The translations under genes and the position numbers were made by a program. Under the pieces are notes generated by a model. The model saw only the letters and a program-made list of their open reading frames with translations. It had not been told where the DNA came from and searched no databases. From Methanosarcinales archaeon (lineage in GTDB: Archaea > Halobacteriota > Methanosarcinia > Methanosarcinales > Methanocomedenaceae): 23,283 nt of DNA. Positions 1-7,925 of the stretch are shown here, piece by piece; the first letter of the stretch is position 1; every line of letters begins with the position of its first letter. The stretch lies in the NCBI GenBank assembly GCA_030614485.1, contig JAUWTY010000001.1, positions 1 to 23,283 on the forward strand, given 5' to 3'.

Positions 1-50
1 TCATGGCTTTCCAGTTCCTGGTAAATCTGCTGGTATGTTTTTTTGTTCAT
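1..50 (-). CDS. Possible 5' end of a gene downstream of aRF1 (partial)
   Basis: An ATG on the minus strand at 50-48 opens a frame that stays open to the window edge, beginning MNKKTYQQIYQELESH. It starts 11 bases after the aRF1 stop, as the next cistron of an operon would. Only 16 codons are visible and no clear ribosome binding site precedes the ATG, so no family can be named. It could also be a chance open frame. Confidence 0.35.
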   Translation of the reverse strand, partial: MNKKTYQQIYQELESH

Positions 51-61
51 TTTTCTATGTA

Positions 62-1309
62 TTAAACCCCGGTCTTATACCTGAGTACTGCCGCAATCCC
101 CCCAAAAGCATTCATCAACTGTGCACCCTCTTCAAAATCAGTGGAAATAAATTCTATCTGTGTGCTCATCTGGTCTGACAGTGTGGAAAGTTCATCCACC
201 ACATCCACAGAACCAGTGGCCTTGACCGTTGCACCGCATTTTTTGCATGGAGTAAGTTCAAGTGATTCTTCGCCAGGCCTTCGGGTCACGGTCTGTGCAC
301 TCACCTCATTGCACTGGGTACATTTGGTGTCAATCCGTTCCCTTCGCAGTTCCTCGGACATCAGCAATACCTCCACAGACCCTAATTGGAGGTTTTGCCT
401 GACATCTTCCTCACCATAGGCAGCCAGGCCACTATCACTCACCAGTTCCTTTAAAAAACGTTCTATGTAATTCTTTTCTTTGACAACATCCAGGTTACTC
501 AGGGCATCTGAAGCATTATCCACCAGTTCGGACAGCCCACTCTCGTCCGTATATGACGTGTCGAACAGGCCCAGTACCTTCTTTTGCAGTTCATGGTGAA
601 AGTATTCCCCACCCTCAAACTCTTCCTTCGTGGGTGAGGGACCTCCGATAAGTATAGCCTCCAGGTTCTTATGGTCAACAGTGAGGAATACCTTGCTGGC
701 ATTATCCCCAATCCGTTTGTAGAAATCATGAATAGCGATAAGTCGCAATTGCTGGAAACGATGGGCGCTCTGGCCGCCTTTACGCTGTTTACCGGGCACG
801 TTTGAGGTCATGTGGTCCATGGCCTCTATACGCTTGCCTCTAAGCAGACCGACAGTGGCTTCCCTGCGGTCCAGCACCAGCAGGCCATAGGTCATCTTAT
901 CTGTCAGCATATCCTCAAGCGTCTCAAGGTAGAAAGCAGAATCGCAATGGTATTTGTATGATATCAGGGGTTCGGGGGGTTCTACAGTAAAACTCTGCAG
1001 GTCGGTCTTGTTACTTCCCACATCCACTGCACCTGTAAACAGTACAACTCCGCTTGGGGGTGCTTTTGGGATGTACCTCAATCTGGACATCAGGCTCTCC
1101 AATGCACTTTGCACATTGGTCTTGGTGAGCTTTGATTTGATGTTGGCAGCCTGACCGTGTTCGTCCCTGAGCTGGCCAACTACATCAGAAATCTGTTTGT
1201 CGTGAGGGATGTACAGGGATATTAGTTCTGTTCCCCTGCCCTTCTTTGATCGTAACTCTTCAAGCCGGCGTTTGAATTCATAACGTTTATGTGCATCTGA
1301 TTCAGTCAT
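62..1309 (-). CDS. prf1: Peptide chain release factor subunit 1 (aRF1)
   Basis: This is the archaeal class I release factor, 415 residues, the usual length for aRF1. It recognises all three stop codons in the ribosomal A site and triggers hydrolysis of peptidyl-tRNA. Domain 1 carries the stop-decoding NIKS motif at residues 56-59. Domain 2 carries the catalytic GGQ at 178-180 inside the conserved segment GKQRKGGQSAHRF. The C-terminal domain has two CxxC pairs (C330/C333 and C355/C358), a zinc-ribbon insertion found in many archaeal members. The ATG at 1309 follows a GGAG about a dozen bases upstream, and a TATA-like box lies near 1360. The GGQ glutamine is methylated by an Mtq2-Trm112 enzyme in organisms where this was studied; a Trm112-like gene lies at 12,043. 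Identification is secure from motifs and length. Confidence 0.97.
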   Translation of the reverse strand: MTESDAHKRYEFKRRLEELRSKKGRGTELISLYIPHDKQISDVVGQLRDEHGQAANIKSKLTKTNVQSALESLMSRLRYIPKAPPSGVVLFTGAVDVGSNKTDLQSFTVEPPEPLISYKYHCDSAFYLETLEDMLTDKMTYGLLVLDRREATVGLLRGKRIEAMDHMTSNVPGKQRKGGQSAHRFQQLRLIAIHDFYKRIGDNASKVFLTVDHKNLEAILIGGPSPTKEEFEGGEYFHHELQKKVLGLFDTSYTDESGLSELVDNASDALSNLDVVKEKNYIERFLKELVSDSGLAAYGEEDVRQNLQLGSVEVLLMSEELRRERIDTKCTQCNEVSAQTVTRRPGEESLELTPCKKCGATVKATGSVDVVDELSTLSDQMSTQIEFISTDFEEGAQLMNAFGGIAAVLRYKTGV

Positions 1310-1355
1310 ATGTATTGATATCTCCAGATAAAACAGTTGTAAATACAGGCCTCCG

Positions 1356-1366
1356 GCTATATATGT
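1356..1366 (-). promoter_or_regulatory. TATA-like box of prf1
   Basis: On the minus strand an ACATATATAG sequence sits about 50 bases upstream of the aRF1 ATG. A start of transcription about 25 bases downstream would give a short leader containing the GGAG element. This is a pattern call only. Confidence 0.4.
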
Positions 1367-1380
1367 TTTTTTAGAACTGG

Positions 1381-1683
1381 TTAATCAAATATTCGTTTCA
1401 TGTTACCCAGATGGTTTTTCACATTTTTTTCTATCTTTGGGTCCCATTCGTTTGCAGTATCCCAGAAGAACCTGATTCTACTGTCTTTTTCTTTTAAGTG
1501 ATTGGGAGCAACCTTATCCAGGCTTTCTCCCACAGTCTTAATATACTGTGTCCCAATCTCCCTTTTTACATTATAAAAAAGGTTTAAAAGGTTCTTGCGA
1601 ATTTCCATTTCATTTTTCTTCGAATATTCCAACCACATTTTTTCCACGTCATGATCGACCGGATTTTTTTCCCCTTTACTCAT
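1381..1683 (-). CDS. Small charged hypothetical protein
   Basis: This is a 100-residue protein starting MSKGEKNPVDHDVEKMW. I do not recognise its family. It is soluble, rich in Lys, Glu and Asn with several aromatic residues (Trp and Phe clusters near the C terminus), has no signal peptide or membrane segment, and is probably all helical. The ATG at 1683 is preferred over an in-frame TTG nine bases upstream; neither has a strong ribosome binding site. It is divergent from trpC, sharing a 125-base promoter region, and lies just upstream of prf1 on the same strand with about 71 bases between, so co-transcription is possible. An AT-rich TATA-like stretch (about 1709-1723) precedes it. No functional inference is made. 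Confidence 0.7.
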   Translation of the reverse strand: MSKGEKNPVDHDVEKMWLEYSKKNEMEIRKNLLNLFYNVKREIGTQYIKTVGESLDKVAPNHLKEKDSRIRFFWDTANEWDPKIEKNVKNHLGNMKRIFD

Positions 1684-1726
1684 GCTAACCAAAATTGCTA
1701 TTTGTTTTAATATTTAATATATTTTT

Positions 1727-1776
1727 TGTACGATAGTAATTCCATAAAACTTATATATTGTGTACAACATCGTACA
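1727..1776 (+). promoter_or_regulatory. trpCBA promoter with TRP-box-like operators
   Basis: A TATA-like box (TTATATATT, 1751-1759) lies between an upstream TGTACG (1727-1732) and a downstream pair TGTACA (1761-1766) and CGTACA (1771-1776). The downstream pair forms an inverted repeat with arms TGTAC and GTACA. In Methanothermobacter the repressor TrpY binds TRP boxes with the consensus TGTACA and shuts down the trp operon. The placement here, between TATA box and expected transcription start, suits repression by steric block. The sequence match is seen directly; the regulator is inferred, and no trpY-like gene lies in this window. Confidence 0.55.
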
Positions 1777-1808
1777 TTATTGCACAATAATATACATTGG
1801 TGTTGAAA

Positions 1809-2603
1809 ATGCATAGAATAATTGACGAAATCATTTCATCTACTGAAAAACGGGTCAAAGACATAAAGAATACTGATTCGAAAATGTCCATCGACACCAG
1901 GAGCCTTGCCAGTTCCATCCAATCAGTAAATGACAGGCACGGCATCCCTGTGATAGCCGAAGTAAAACCTGCATCACCTACTACCCACAACAGGGATGTG
2001 AGCCCTGCCGATGCCGCACAAATCGCAAGGACCATGGAAAAGGCCGGGGCAGCAGCCATCTCCGTACTTACTGAACCAGATTATTTTCACGGCAGCCTTG
2101 AAAATCTGGAACACGTCCGAAAGGCGGTGAACATCCCGGTATTGAGGAAAGATTTCATCATTGACGAGAAACAGCTCTATGAAGCAAACAGCGACCTGAT
2201 ACTGTTGATAGCCGGTATACTTGGCGACAGGTTACCTGGCTTCATTGACCTTGCAAAGCGCAGGGGACTCCAGCCACTGGTTGAAGTACACAACCACGCA
2301 GAACTTATGGCTGCACTGGATAGTGAAGCAAATATCATAGGTATCAATAACCGCAATCTCAAGACCATGGAGATAGACCTTGCAACCACAGAAGAACTGG
2401 TTCCTATTATCAGCGAACACAACCCTGACATAATAATAATAAGTGAAAGCGGCATATTGACACCCCAGGATGCCCTCCGGATGGTGCAGGCAGGGGCCGA
2501 TGCCGTACTGGTGGGCACGTCTATTATGAAAGGTGACATTTACAACAACACCAGGTTATTGGTTAATGCTGGCATATCCGGTTCAAATACCGCTAACATT
2601 TAA
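1809..2603 (+). CDS. trpC: Indole-3-glycerol phosphate synthase (TrpC)
   Basis: TrpC closes the indole ring in tryptophan synthesis, converting carboxyphenylamino-deoxyribulose phosphate to indole-3-glycerol phosphate. The 264-residue protein is a single (beta/alpha)8 barrel with the family signatures: [10 protein letters not shown] (K53) near residue 50, VLRKDFIID with the catalytic lysine at 114, E159 in [15 protein letters not shown] around 178-186, ISESGI at 211-216 and a phosphate-binding [11 protein letters not shown] near the end. The ATG at 1809 is chosen because GGTG at 1799-1802 lies six bases upstream as a ribosome binding site; upstream in-frame TTG and GTG codons would overlap that site. 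It is the first gene of a trpC-trpB-trpA operon. No trpF is fused or adjacent, so trpD, E, F and G must be elsewhere. Confidence 0.96.
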   Translation: MHRIIDEIISSTEKRVKDIKNTDSKMSIDTRSLASSIQSVNDRHGIPVIAEVKPASPTTHNRDVSPADAAQIARTMEKAGAAAISVLTEPDYFHGSLENLEHVRKAVNIPVLRKDFIIDEKQLYEANSDLILLIAGILGDRLPGFIDLAKRRGLQPLVEVHNHAELMAALDSEANIIGINNRNLKTMEIDLATTEELVPIISEHNPDIIIISESGILTPQDALRMVQAGADAVLVGTSIMKGDIYNNTRLLVNAGISGSNTANI

Positions 2604-2610
2604 AACACTC

Positions 2611-2664
2611 CAAGCACATCAAGCACGTCAAAAACGCCAAGCATATCAAATTCATCAAACTAAC
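2611..2664 (+). repeat. Degenerate 9-base tandem repeat between trpC and trpB
   Basis: Six consecutive 9-base units each begin with CAA. The first is CAAGCACAT, the second CAAGCACGT and the fourth CAAGCATAT; the others are more diverged. They fill most of the 80-base gap between the trpC stop and the trpB ribosome binding site. The message strand is almost free of G here, so the spacer is probably unstructured. Confidence 0.7.
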
Positions 2665-2683
2665 AATTTATAGAGGAAGATTC

Positions 2684-3877
2684 ATGAACATCACAAAAAA
2701 AGGCAAGTTCGGGCGGTTCGGTGGGCAGTTCGTACCCGAGGTGCTCATGCCTGCACTGGAAGAACTGGAAGAAGCGTATGAACGGTTCAAGGACAACCCT
2801 GACTTTAAAAAGGAACTTGATTATTACTTACGGGATTTTGGAGGCAGGCCATCACCTTTGTACCATGCACGGCGGCTGAGCGAAAAGTACGGGCTCAAGG
2901 TGTATCTAAAACGCGAAGACCTGATACACGGTGGTGCCCATAAACTGAACAATACCCTTGGCCAGGCGCTACTGGCAAAGTACATGGGCAAGCGCAGGCT
3001 CATTGCAGAGACCGGGGCAGGCCAGCACGGTACGGCCACTGCCATGGCAGGCGCGAATCTGGGAATGGACACAGAGGTATATATGGGTGCCAAGGATACC
3101 AGGCGCCAGCGTATGAACGTGTACCGCATGGAACTGATGGGTACCAAGGTCATTCCCGTTACTTCTGGCAGCCAGACCCTGAAGGATGCCATCAACGAGG
3201 CACTGCGGGACTGGGTTAGCAATGTGGAAGATTCCTACTACCTCATCGGCTCTGTGGTCGGTCCCCATCCCTACCCCACAATTGTGAGGGACTTCCAGTG
3301 TGTTATCGGTAACGAGGTCAGGCAGCAGATTATGGAGAAAGAGGGGCGTTTGCCCGATTCCATCATCGCATGCGCTGGCGGCGGCAGCAATGCAATAGGC
3401 ACTTTCCATCCTTTTATTCCAGATACTGACGTGAAATTATTCGCTGTGGAAGCGGGTGGCAGCGGTCTGAAGTGCACAGACAAGGCTGCATTGCATTCCG
3501 CTTCACTGAGTGTGGGTGAGGAAGGAGTGCTGCACGGCGCGCGGACCAAAATATTACAGGACCCCTATGGCCAGATACTTGAATCCCATAGTGTTTCTGC
3601 CGGTCTTGATTACAGCGGTGTGGGTCCTGAACTGGCATACCTGGCTGAAACAGGCAGGATTTTGCCTGTGAACGCCGAAGATAGTGAGGCACTTGCGGCC
3701 TTTCATGAATTGAGCCGTATGGAGGGTATCATTCCTGCATTGGAATCATCCCATGCCCTGGCATACCTGGCTAAGGCTGCTGATTCCGGTGAACTGGGTG
3801 ATATTGTGGTTATCAATTTATCAGGACGCGGAGACAAGGACCTTGAGGCCGTGCTGGAGAAGGTGGGGCAGTTATGA
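2684..3877 (+). CDS. trpB: Tryptophan synthase beta chain (TrpB)
   Basis: TrpB joins indole, channelled from TrpA, to serine with pyridoxal phosphate as cofactor. The 397-residue protein has the usual length and starts [17 protein letters not shown], typical of the canonical TrpB1 type rather than TrpB2. The cofactor lysine is K87 in [13 protein letters not shown], the catalytic glutamate is E109 in AETGAGQHG, the phosphate loop is GGGSN at 232-236, and the C-terminal SGRGDKD is at 380-386. The ATG is preceded by GAGGAAG. It overlaps trpA by four bases (ATGA), giving translational coupling of the two subunits. All catalytic residues that can be judged by eye are present. Confidence 0.98.
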   Translation: MNITKKGKFGRFGGQFVPEVLMPALEELEEAYERFKDNPDFKKELDYYLRDFGGRPSPLYHARRLSEKYGLKVYLKREDLIHGGAHKLNNTLGQALLAKYMGKRRLIAETGAGQHGTATAMAGANLGMDTEVYMGAKDTRRQRMNVYRMELMGTKVIPVTSGSQTLKDAINEALRDWVSNVEDSYYLIGSVVGPHPYPTIVRDFQCVIGNEVRQQIMEKEGRLPDSIIACAGGGSNAIGTFHPFIPDTDVKLFAVEAGGSGLKCTDKAALHSASLSVGEEGVLHGARTKILQDPYGQILESHSVSAGLDYSGVGPELAYLAETGRILPVNAEDSEALAAFHELSRMEGIIPALESSHALAYLAKAADSGELGDIVVINLSGRGDKDLEAVLEKVGQL

Positions 3878-4638
3878 GGATATCTGATAAGTTCATTGAA
3901 CTGAAAGGAAGAAAAGAAGGTGCACTCATAGCCTATGTATGCACAGGTGACGGAGACACTGGGGAAATCGTGCATGCACTTGTCAAAGGCGGCGCAGATA
4001 TCGTAGAGCTGGGACTGCCCTTCTCTGACCCGATTGCCGACGGACCCACTATCCAGGCATCCATCCAGAGGGCGCTGGACGCAGGCATGAATCCTGATAA
4101 GTACTTTGATATGGTCAGGAAACTGGATGTGGATGTACCGCTTGTAGTGATGACCTACTACAACCTGATATTCAAGCGCGGGCTTGAGCAATTTGCGAAA
4201 GATTGCAGCGATAGCGGCATTACTGGCATCATTGTGCCTGACCTGCCACCCGAAGAATCCGGTGAGCTTGCAGGTTATTGTGAAAAGAACGGGATTGACC
4301 TGATATTCCTTGTGGCACCTAATACAAAAGGAAGCCGACTGGAGGATATCCTTAAACGTGGTACAGGATTTTTGTACCTGGTATCCAGGCTGGGCGTTAC
4401 TGGCGCCAGGGCCGATGTTGCATTATCCACAAAAGAGGTGCTGGACAGGGTGAAGACCGATACACCCAGGGCTGTGGGTTTTGGCATATCGTCTGGCGAG
4501 CAGGCTGCCAGTGTGTTCAAAAGCGGGGCAGACGGCGTGATCGTGGGTTCGGCCTTTATAGATATCATAGCCAGCGGGCAGGATGTTACCGGACGGTTAC
4601 AGGCTCTGGCCAGTGAGATCAAATCCAGCCTGCGATAA
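3874..4638 (+). CDS. trpA: Tryptophan synthase alpha chain (TrpA)
   Basis: TrpA splits indole-3-glycerol phosphate into indole and glyceraldehyde-3-phosphate, passing indole to TrpB. The 254-residue barrel carries the signature [17 protein letters not shown], with E45 and D56 at the positions of the two catalytic acids. GISSGEQA and GVIVGSAFI form the phosphate-binding end. The ATG overlaps the trpB stop codon. Translation therefore probably depends on that of trpB and keeps the subunits in equal amounts. It is the last gene of the operon; the next gene is convergent. Confidence 0.97.
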   Translation: MRISDKFIELKGRKEGALIAYVCTGDGDTGEIVHALVKGGADIVELGLPFSDPIADGPTIQASIQRALDAGMNPDKYFDMVRKLDVDVPLVVMTYYNLIFKRGLEQFAKDCSDSGITGIIVPDLPPEESGELAGYCEKNGIDLIFLVAPNTKGSRLEDILKRGTGFLYLVSRLGVTGARADVALSTKEVLDRVKTDTPRAVGFGISSGEQAASVFKSGADGVIVGSAFIDIIASGQDVTGRLQALASEIKSSLR

Positions 4639-4945
4639 GAAACTCAATACCAAAACCCAGTTATACAGCGAATATATCAGATGCAAATGCGACTACAAAT
4701 CCGTGAAATCTGTGTCTTTTTACATTTACAGACACTGATTAACTTTGATTACCACAGATTTTACCTGAAGTCGGTGTCAACAAAATAGCGAAGAGGCTAT
4801 ATACATTTGTGCCTGACGTGATATTGCAAAAAATGGGTTTGGTGTGGCATGCAGATTACTAATATTGCACAACAACAGGTTTAGTACAGCACAACTTTAC
4901 CCACAATGGTCAACATAGCCCATTAAACCAAATCCCAAACACCCA
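4639..4945. other. Intergenic region between convergent trpA and cooC
   Basis: No gene of plausible size is seen. The region holds an inverted repeat of AAATCTGTG (4706-4714) with CACAGATTT (4753-4761). It also has a TATA-like stretch near 4796-4804 without a credible ORF behind it, and an A/C-rich tract at 4860-4945. As both flanking genes end here, terminators for both are expected, and the inverted repeat may take part. Confidence 0.5.
4706..4761. repeat. Inverted repeat downstream of trpA
   Basis: The arms AAATCTGTG and CACAGATTT are perfect 9-base complements separated by 38 bases, about 65 bases after the trpA stop. The CTGTG/CACAG core recalls the more extensive CCACAGAG inverted repeat at 22,423-22,506, so this may be a worn member of the same dispersed type. 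Confidence 0.5.
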
Positions 4946-5698
4946 TCAAAACAACAGCAATCTATCCTTAATCCCTTCAATCCTATCCACAGCCGCCCCC
5001 CCCGCTTCCACAGGCGACCGCCCTGCCAGGTCAGCATTGACCAAAGAGCTGTCATAAGGAAGCATTCCCAACACCGGTATCTCCAGTTCTTCCAGCCTGG
5101 ATTCAACAATACCAATATCCTTCTCCCTCACCTTATTTATCACAGCAGCGAACTTTCCAATCCCAAGTTCAGTGCCCAGCCTCTTTATCCTCTCAGCTGT
5201 CTCAAGACTGCGGGAACCCGGTTCCACCACCACAATCATCAGGTCGATGCCCTTAGTGGTCCCCCTGCCCAGATGCTCAATACCAGCCTCCATATCCATT
5301 ATGACCACTGAAGATTCCCTGAGCACCACATGCCGCAGCAATGCCCGTAAAAACGAAGACGCAGGACACATACATCCTGACCCGCCCCGCTCAACGGTAC
5401 CCATTACCAGCATCCTCACACCATCAGGTCCCACCGCACCGAAACGCTCCACCACATCATCCACCTTCGGGTTTATCCTGAACATCCCGTCCGGACCACC
5501 CGCCCGCTCGTCAATTAACTCCTTATATCCGGTCAACGGCTGTGGCGGATTATCAATACCCAGCGCAGACGCCAGATTCATATCCGGGTCCGCATCTATT
5601 GCCAGCACGTCCATACCGTCCCTTGCCATGAGCCGTGCCAGCGTACCTGCCAGGGTGGTCTTGCCCACCCCCCCTTTTCCTGTGATAGCTATTTTCAT
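4946..5698 (-). CDS. cooC: CooC-type nickel-insertion ATPase (MinD/ParA-like P-loop)
   Basis: CooC-like proteins are homodimeric ATPases that bind nickel and help mature carbon monoxide dehydrogenase/acetyl-CoA synthase. The 250-residue protein opens with the deviant Walker A motif GKGGVGKTT at residues 7-15 and continues with DADPDMNLASALG, diagnostic of the group. A CxC pair (C109, C111, in GSGCMCPAS) matches the nickel-binding motif at the dimer interface of CooC. VVIMDMEAGIEHLGRGT is the Walker B region and VVVEPGSRSLETA the following conserved segment. It starts 16 bases after the phosphoesterase gene with little ribosome binding signal, so it is probably co-transcribed. No CODH genes are in view; which enzyme it serves (CODH or ACS) cannot be read from the sequence. 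Confidence 0.9.
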   Translation of the reverse strand: MKIAITGKGGVGKTTLAGTLARLMARDGMDVLAIDADPDMNLASALGIDNPPQPLTGYKELIDERAGGPDGMFRINPKVDDVVERFGAVGPDGVRMLVMGTVERGGSGCMCPASSFLRALLRHVVLRESSVVIMDMEAGIEHLGRGTTKGIDLMIVVVEPGSRSLETAERIKRLGTELGIGKFAAVINKVREKDIGIVESRLEELEIPVLGMLPYDSSLVNADLAGRSPVEAGGAAVDRIEGIKDRLLLF

Positions 5699-5714
5699 GA
5701 ATTGAAAGATGAGA

Positions 5715-6347
5715 TTATACTTTGATAAGTTCTACGCAAATACTGTCGTTTAAGATTATCAATGCACCGTATCCCTGGGACGCCTCCCCCACATTGACTA
5801 TGGTGGTACCCCCACTCATTGCCGTACCCCTGGCCTCGTGAATATGCCCGCATACGATGAGGTCAAAGCGGTTCATGAACCTGGCAATTGCATGGCTGCC
5901 CACATGCCCGACAGAAAGTTCATCCACATAACCATAAGGGGGAGCGTGACTCAATAATATATTCCTGATACCTGAACAAGAGTTAAGCATACCATCAATT
6001 GCTTCTTCAATATCTTCGTCAGTAAGTTCAAAGGGGGTGTTAAAAGGAGTACTGTTTGAACCTCCCAGCCCCATAAAACTTGTATCACCTATAGAGTAAC
6101 AATTCTTGTGCAGATTAATTGCATTGGAATTATCCAGCACATCAAGGATGCCAGGCTGGTCACAGTTACCGGGTATGGCCAGTACAGGCACATCGAACAT
6201 GTTTATAAGTTCAAGTGCATCCTTATCAGGGCCGAAATTAGTAATATCGCCCGATATCAGTACGCCGTCAATCTCACCAGCATGCTCAATCAATGCCTGC
6301 ACTTTTGAGAAATCCCCGTGAAGGTCTGATAGTGCCAGTATTTTCAT
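5715..6347 (-). CDS. Calcineurin-like metallophosphoesterase
   Basis: This is a 210-residue dinuclear-metal phosphoesterase of the compact archaeal/YfcE-like type. All five metal-ligand motifs are visible: SDLHGD (D8, H10), GDITN, GNCD, SHAPP and GHIHE. The substrate is unknown; relatives act on phosphodiesters or nucleotides, and some are uncharacterised ICC-type enzymes. The ATG at 6347 is preferred over an in-frame TTG 15 bases upstream because AAGGGTAA sits just before it as a ribosome binding site. It is the first gene of a two-gene unit with cooC and is divergent from trmY. No signal peptide is present, so the product is cytoplasmic. Confidence 0.9.
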   Translation of the reverse strand: MKILALSDLHGDFSKVQALIEHAGEIDGVLISGDITNFGPDKDALELINMFDVPVLAIPGNCDQPGILDVLDNSNAINLHKNCYSIGDTSFMGLGGSNSTPFNTPFELTDEDIEEAIDGMLNSCSGIRNILLSHAPPYGYVDELSVGHVGSHAIARFMNRFDLIVCGHIHEARGTAMSGGTTIVNVGEASQGYGALIILNDSICVELIKV

Positions 6348-6374
6348 GATATTACCCTTCAATTCATTTGCGTT

Positions 6375-6390
6375 AGACAGATATATGTCT
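6375..6390 (+). promoter_or_regulatory. Inverted repeat overlapping the trmY TATA region
   Basis: The arms AGACA (6375-6379) and TGTCT (6386-6390) flank GATATA and form a perfect inverted repeat in the 61-base gap between the divergent phosphoesterase and trmY genes. The AT core about 25 bases before the trmY ATG could be its TATA box, which would make trmY leaderless. An operator role is only inferred from the symmetry and position. Confidence 0.4.
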
Positions 6391-6408
6391 TGTGCATTTT
6401 AAATTGCC

Positions 6409-7068
6409 ATGCGAGAGTTCATAGTAGTGGGACACAAAGCCGTAACAGACGGACAGTTCAGCCTCAACGACCTTCCGGGTAGTGCAGGCAGGATGGATAT
6501 ATTGTGCCGCTGCGTGAACTCGGCACTGTTCTTAAGCCATGACCTGCGCAGGGATGTAGTCATTTACCTGGTACTGCTGGGCGAACCTGAACCACCGAAG
6601 ATAGTAAAATTCAGCGGTCAGGATGTGCGCTACCTTAACCCTGACGAGCGCAGTAGCGGCTCACTTATTAAAAAATCGCTGGAGTTAAAGGCGAGAATCA
6701 GGTGGAAAGAATCCACGCCCGGTGTATGGGTGCGACAGGGAGATCTCGAAGACCTGCTGATTGAATTGAACATCAATGCCGGTGAAGATAATGAAGGGAG
6801 TGTTGATAAGGACACAGATAACAAATTGTATTATCTCCTGGAAGATGGTGCCGATATAAGGGATAAAATGGAAGGAACTTTACCGCAACGAGCAACATTC
6901 ATCCTGGGTGACCATGTGGGTATGACACCAGATGAGGAACAAAAAATAATGGATGCAGGTGCCCAATCCATTAATGTGGGACCGTTAAGCCTGCATGCTG
7001 ACCACTGTATCATTGTGGTCAATAACGAACTTGACAGAAAAAATAATTTAAGGAAAGGGTGCGATTAA
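6409..7068 (+). CDS. trmY: tRNA (pseudouridine-54 N1)-methyltransferase TrmY
   Basis: TrmY is an archaeal SPOUT-class, SAM-dependent enzyme that methylates pseudouridine 54 in the T-loop of tRNA. The 219-residue protein matches the DUF358/TrmY family: it begins REFIVVGHKAVTDGQFSLND and has SAGRMDILCRCVNSALFLSH. The C-terminal knot region FILGDHVGMTPDEE is followed by GAQSINVGPLSLHADHC. Length is typical. The ATG at 6409 has no ribosome binding site but a TATA-like element about 25 bases upstream, consistent with a leaderless message. Its stop codon overlaps the stop of the convergent coiled-coil gene (TTAA shared). Confidence 0.92.
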   Translation: MREFIVVGHKAVTDGQFSLNDLPGSAGRMDILCRCVNSALFLSHDLRRDVVIYLVLLGEPEPPKIVKFSGQDVRYLNPDERSSGSLIKKSLELKARIRWKESTPGVWVRQGDLEDLLIELNINAGEDNEGSVDKDTDNKLYYLLEDGADIRDKMEGTLPQRATFILGDHVGMTPDEEQKIMDAGAQSINVGPLSLHADHCIIVVNNELDRKNNLRKGCD

Positions 7069-7925
7069 AGCAACCCTGACCTCTGCAATACAAGCAAGTC
7101 TTCTGTACTGATCTTTTCACCCAGTTTGAACTGAGAGTATATCTCTTCTGCGTCGATTTTGGTCTGAGCCATGACAGCAGAATCCCTGGTTTTCTTGCCC
7201 TTTCTTCTAAGACCCATCAAGGTCTTATCAATGTCGCGTATCTCTTTTTGAGTCTTTATGAACTGGGCGTGCTGTTCATCAGCGGATTCCTGGATCTTTA
7301 CGAAATCCTTGTGTACCGAATCAGACTCTGCCCGGACCTTGTCAGCCTCTTTAAAAGTGGCAATCATCTTTTCATGATATTCCTGGGCTGCATCGGCAAA
7401 CACTTTCACCTGTTCATGGTATACAGAAGCCTCATCCCTTAATTTCTGTGCATCTTCAAGAAGAGTCTTGAGTTCCTGGTTACCTTCAAGTTGGGCCTTG
7501 CGGCGCTTGAATTCCTCGGTGAGATGGCCAATTTTTTCAACCAGTTCTCGTTCAGCACTGGGTTTCATTACCTGGGTCTGCTGCTTAAATTCAAGAGTGT
7601 CAATTTCACGCCTCATCTCTTTCAAGGATGGGCCGCTACTAAGATTCAGATCTTTCCTGATCTTATCGATCTGAGCATAAAATTTATTAGCTTTCTCATT
7701 TAATTCATCACGCAGGGTCTTGTTCGAACCCACAGATTCATTGTTGGAATCTCTCTGGGTCTTAAGTTCCTGTGCTTCTTCAATGAGTTCTTTTGTGCGC
7801 TTATTAAGTTCGTTACGCTTGCCAGCCAACGCACTGGCTTCGGTATTTAAATTGTTACGCTTGTCCTTGTATTCCTCTGACTTTTCTTTAAGGTCAGTTT
7901 TCCTTTTTTGCAGTTCATCTAGCAT
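7065..7925 (-). CDS. Long coiled-coil protein, COG1340-like
   Basis: This 286-residue protein is almost entirely charged helix (residues 1 to about 250), with heptad-like spacing of Leu/Ile and long runs of Lys, Glu, Arg and Gln. It ends in a short non-coiled tail (KISTEDLLVLQRSGLL) that is characteristic of a conserved archaeal coiled-coil family (COG1340-like, often mislabelled phosphoserine phosphatase). Its function is not established. There is no signal peptide or membrane segment. A strong GGAGG lies upstream, and the ATG overlaps the 3' end of the small upstream gene by 11 bases (ATGCTAGATGA), implying translational coupling. The 3' end abuts the convergent trmY with overlapping stop codons. 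Confidence 0.8.
   Translation of the reverse strand: MLDELQKRKTDLKEKSEEYKDKRNNLNTEASALAGKRNELNKRTKELIEEAQELKTQRDSNNESVGSNKTLRDELNEKANKFYAQIDKIRKDLNLSSGPSLKEMRREIDTLEFKQQTQVMKPSAERELVEKIGHLTEEFKRRKAQLEGNQELKTLLEDAQKLRDEASVYHEQVKVFADAAQEYHEKMIATFKEADKVRAESDSVHKDFVKIQESADEQHAQFIKTQKEIRDIDKTLMGLRRKGKKTRDSAVMAQTKIDAEEIYSQFKLGEKISTEDLLVLQRSGLL

Noticed and set aside
5172..5705. A 177-codon plus-strand frame opposite cooC
   Set aside because: Ser/Pro-rich antisense shadow of a gene with clear Walker and CxC motifs.
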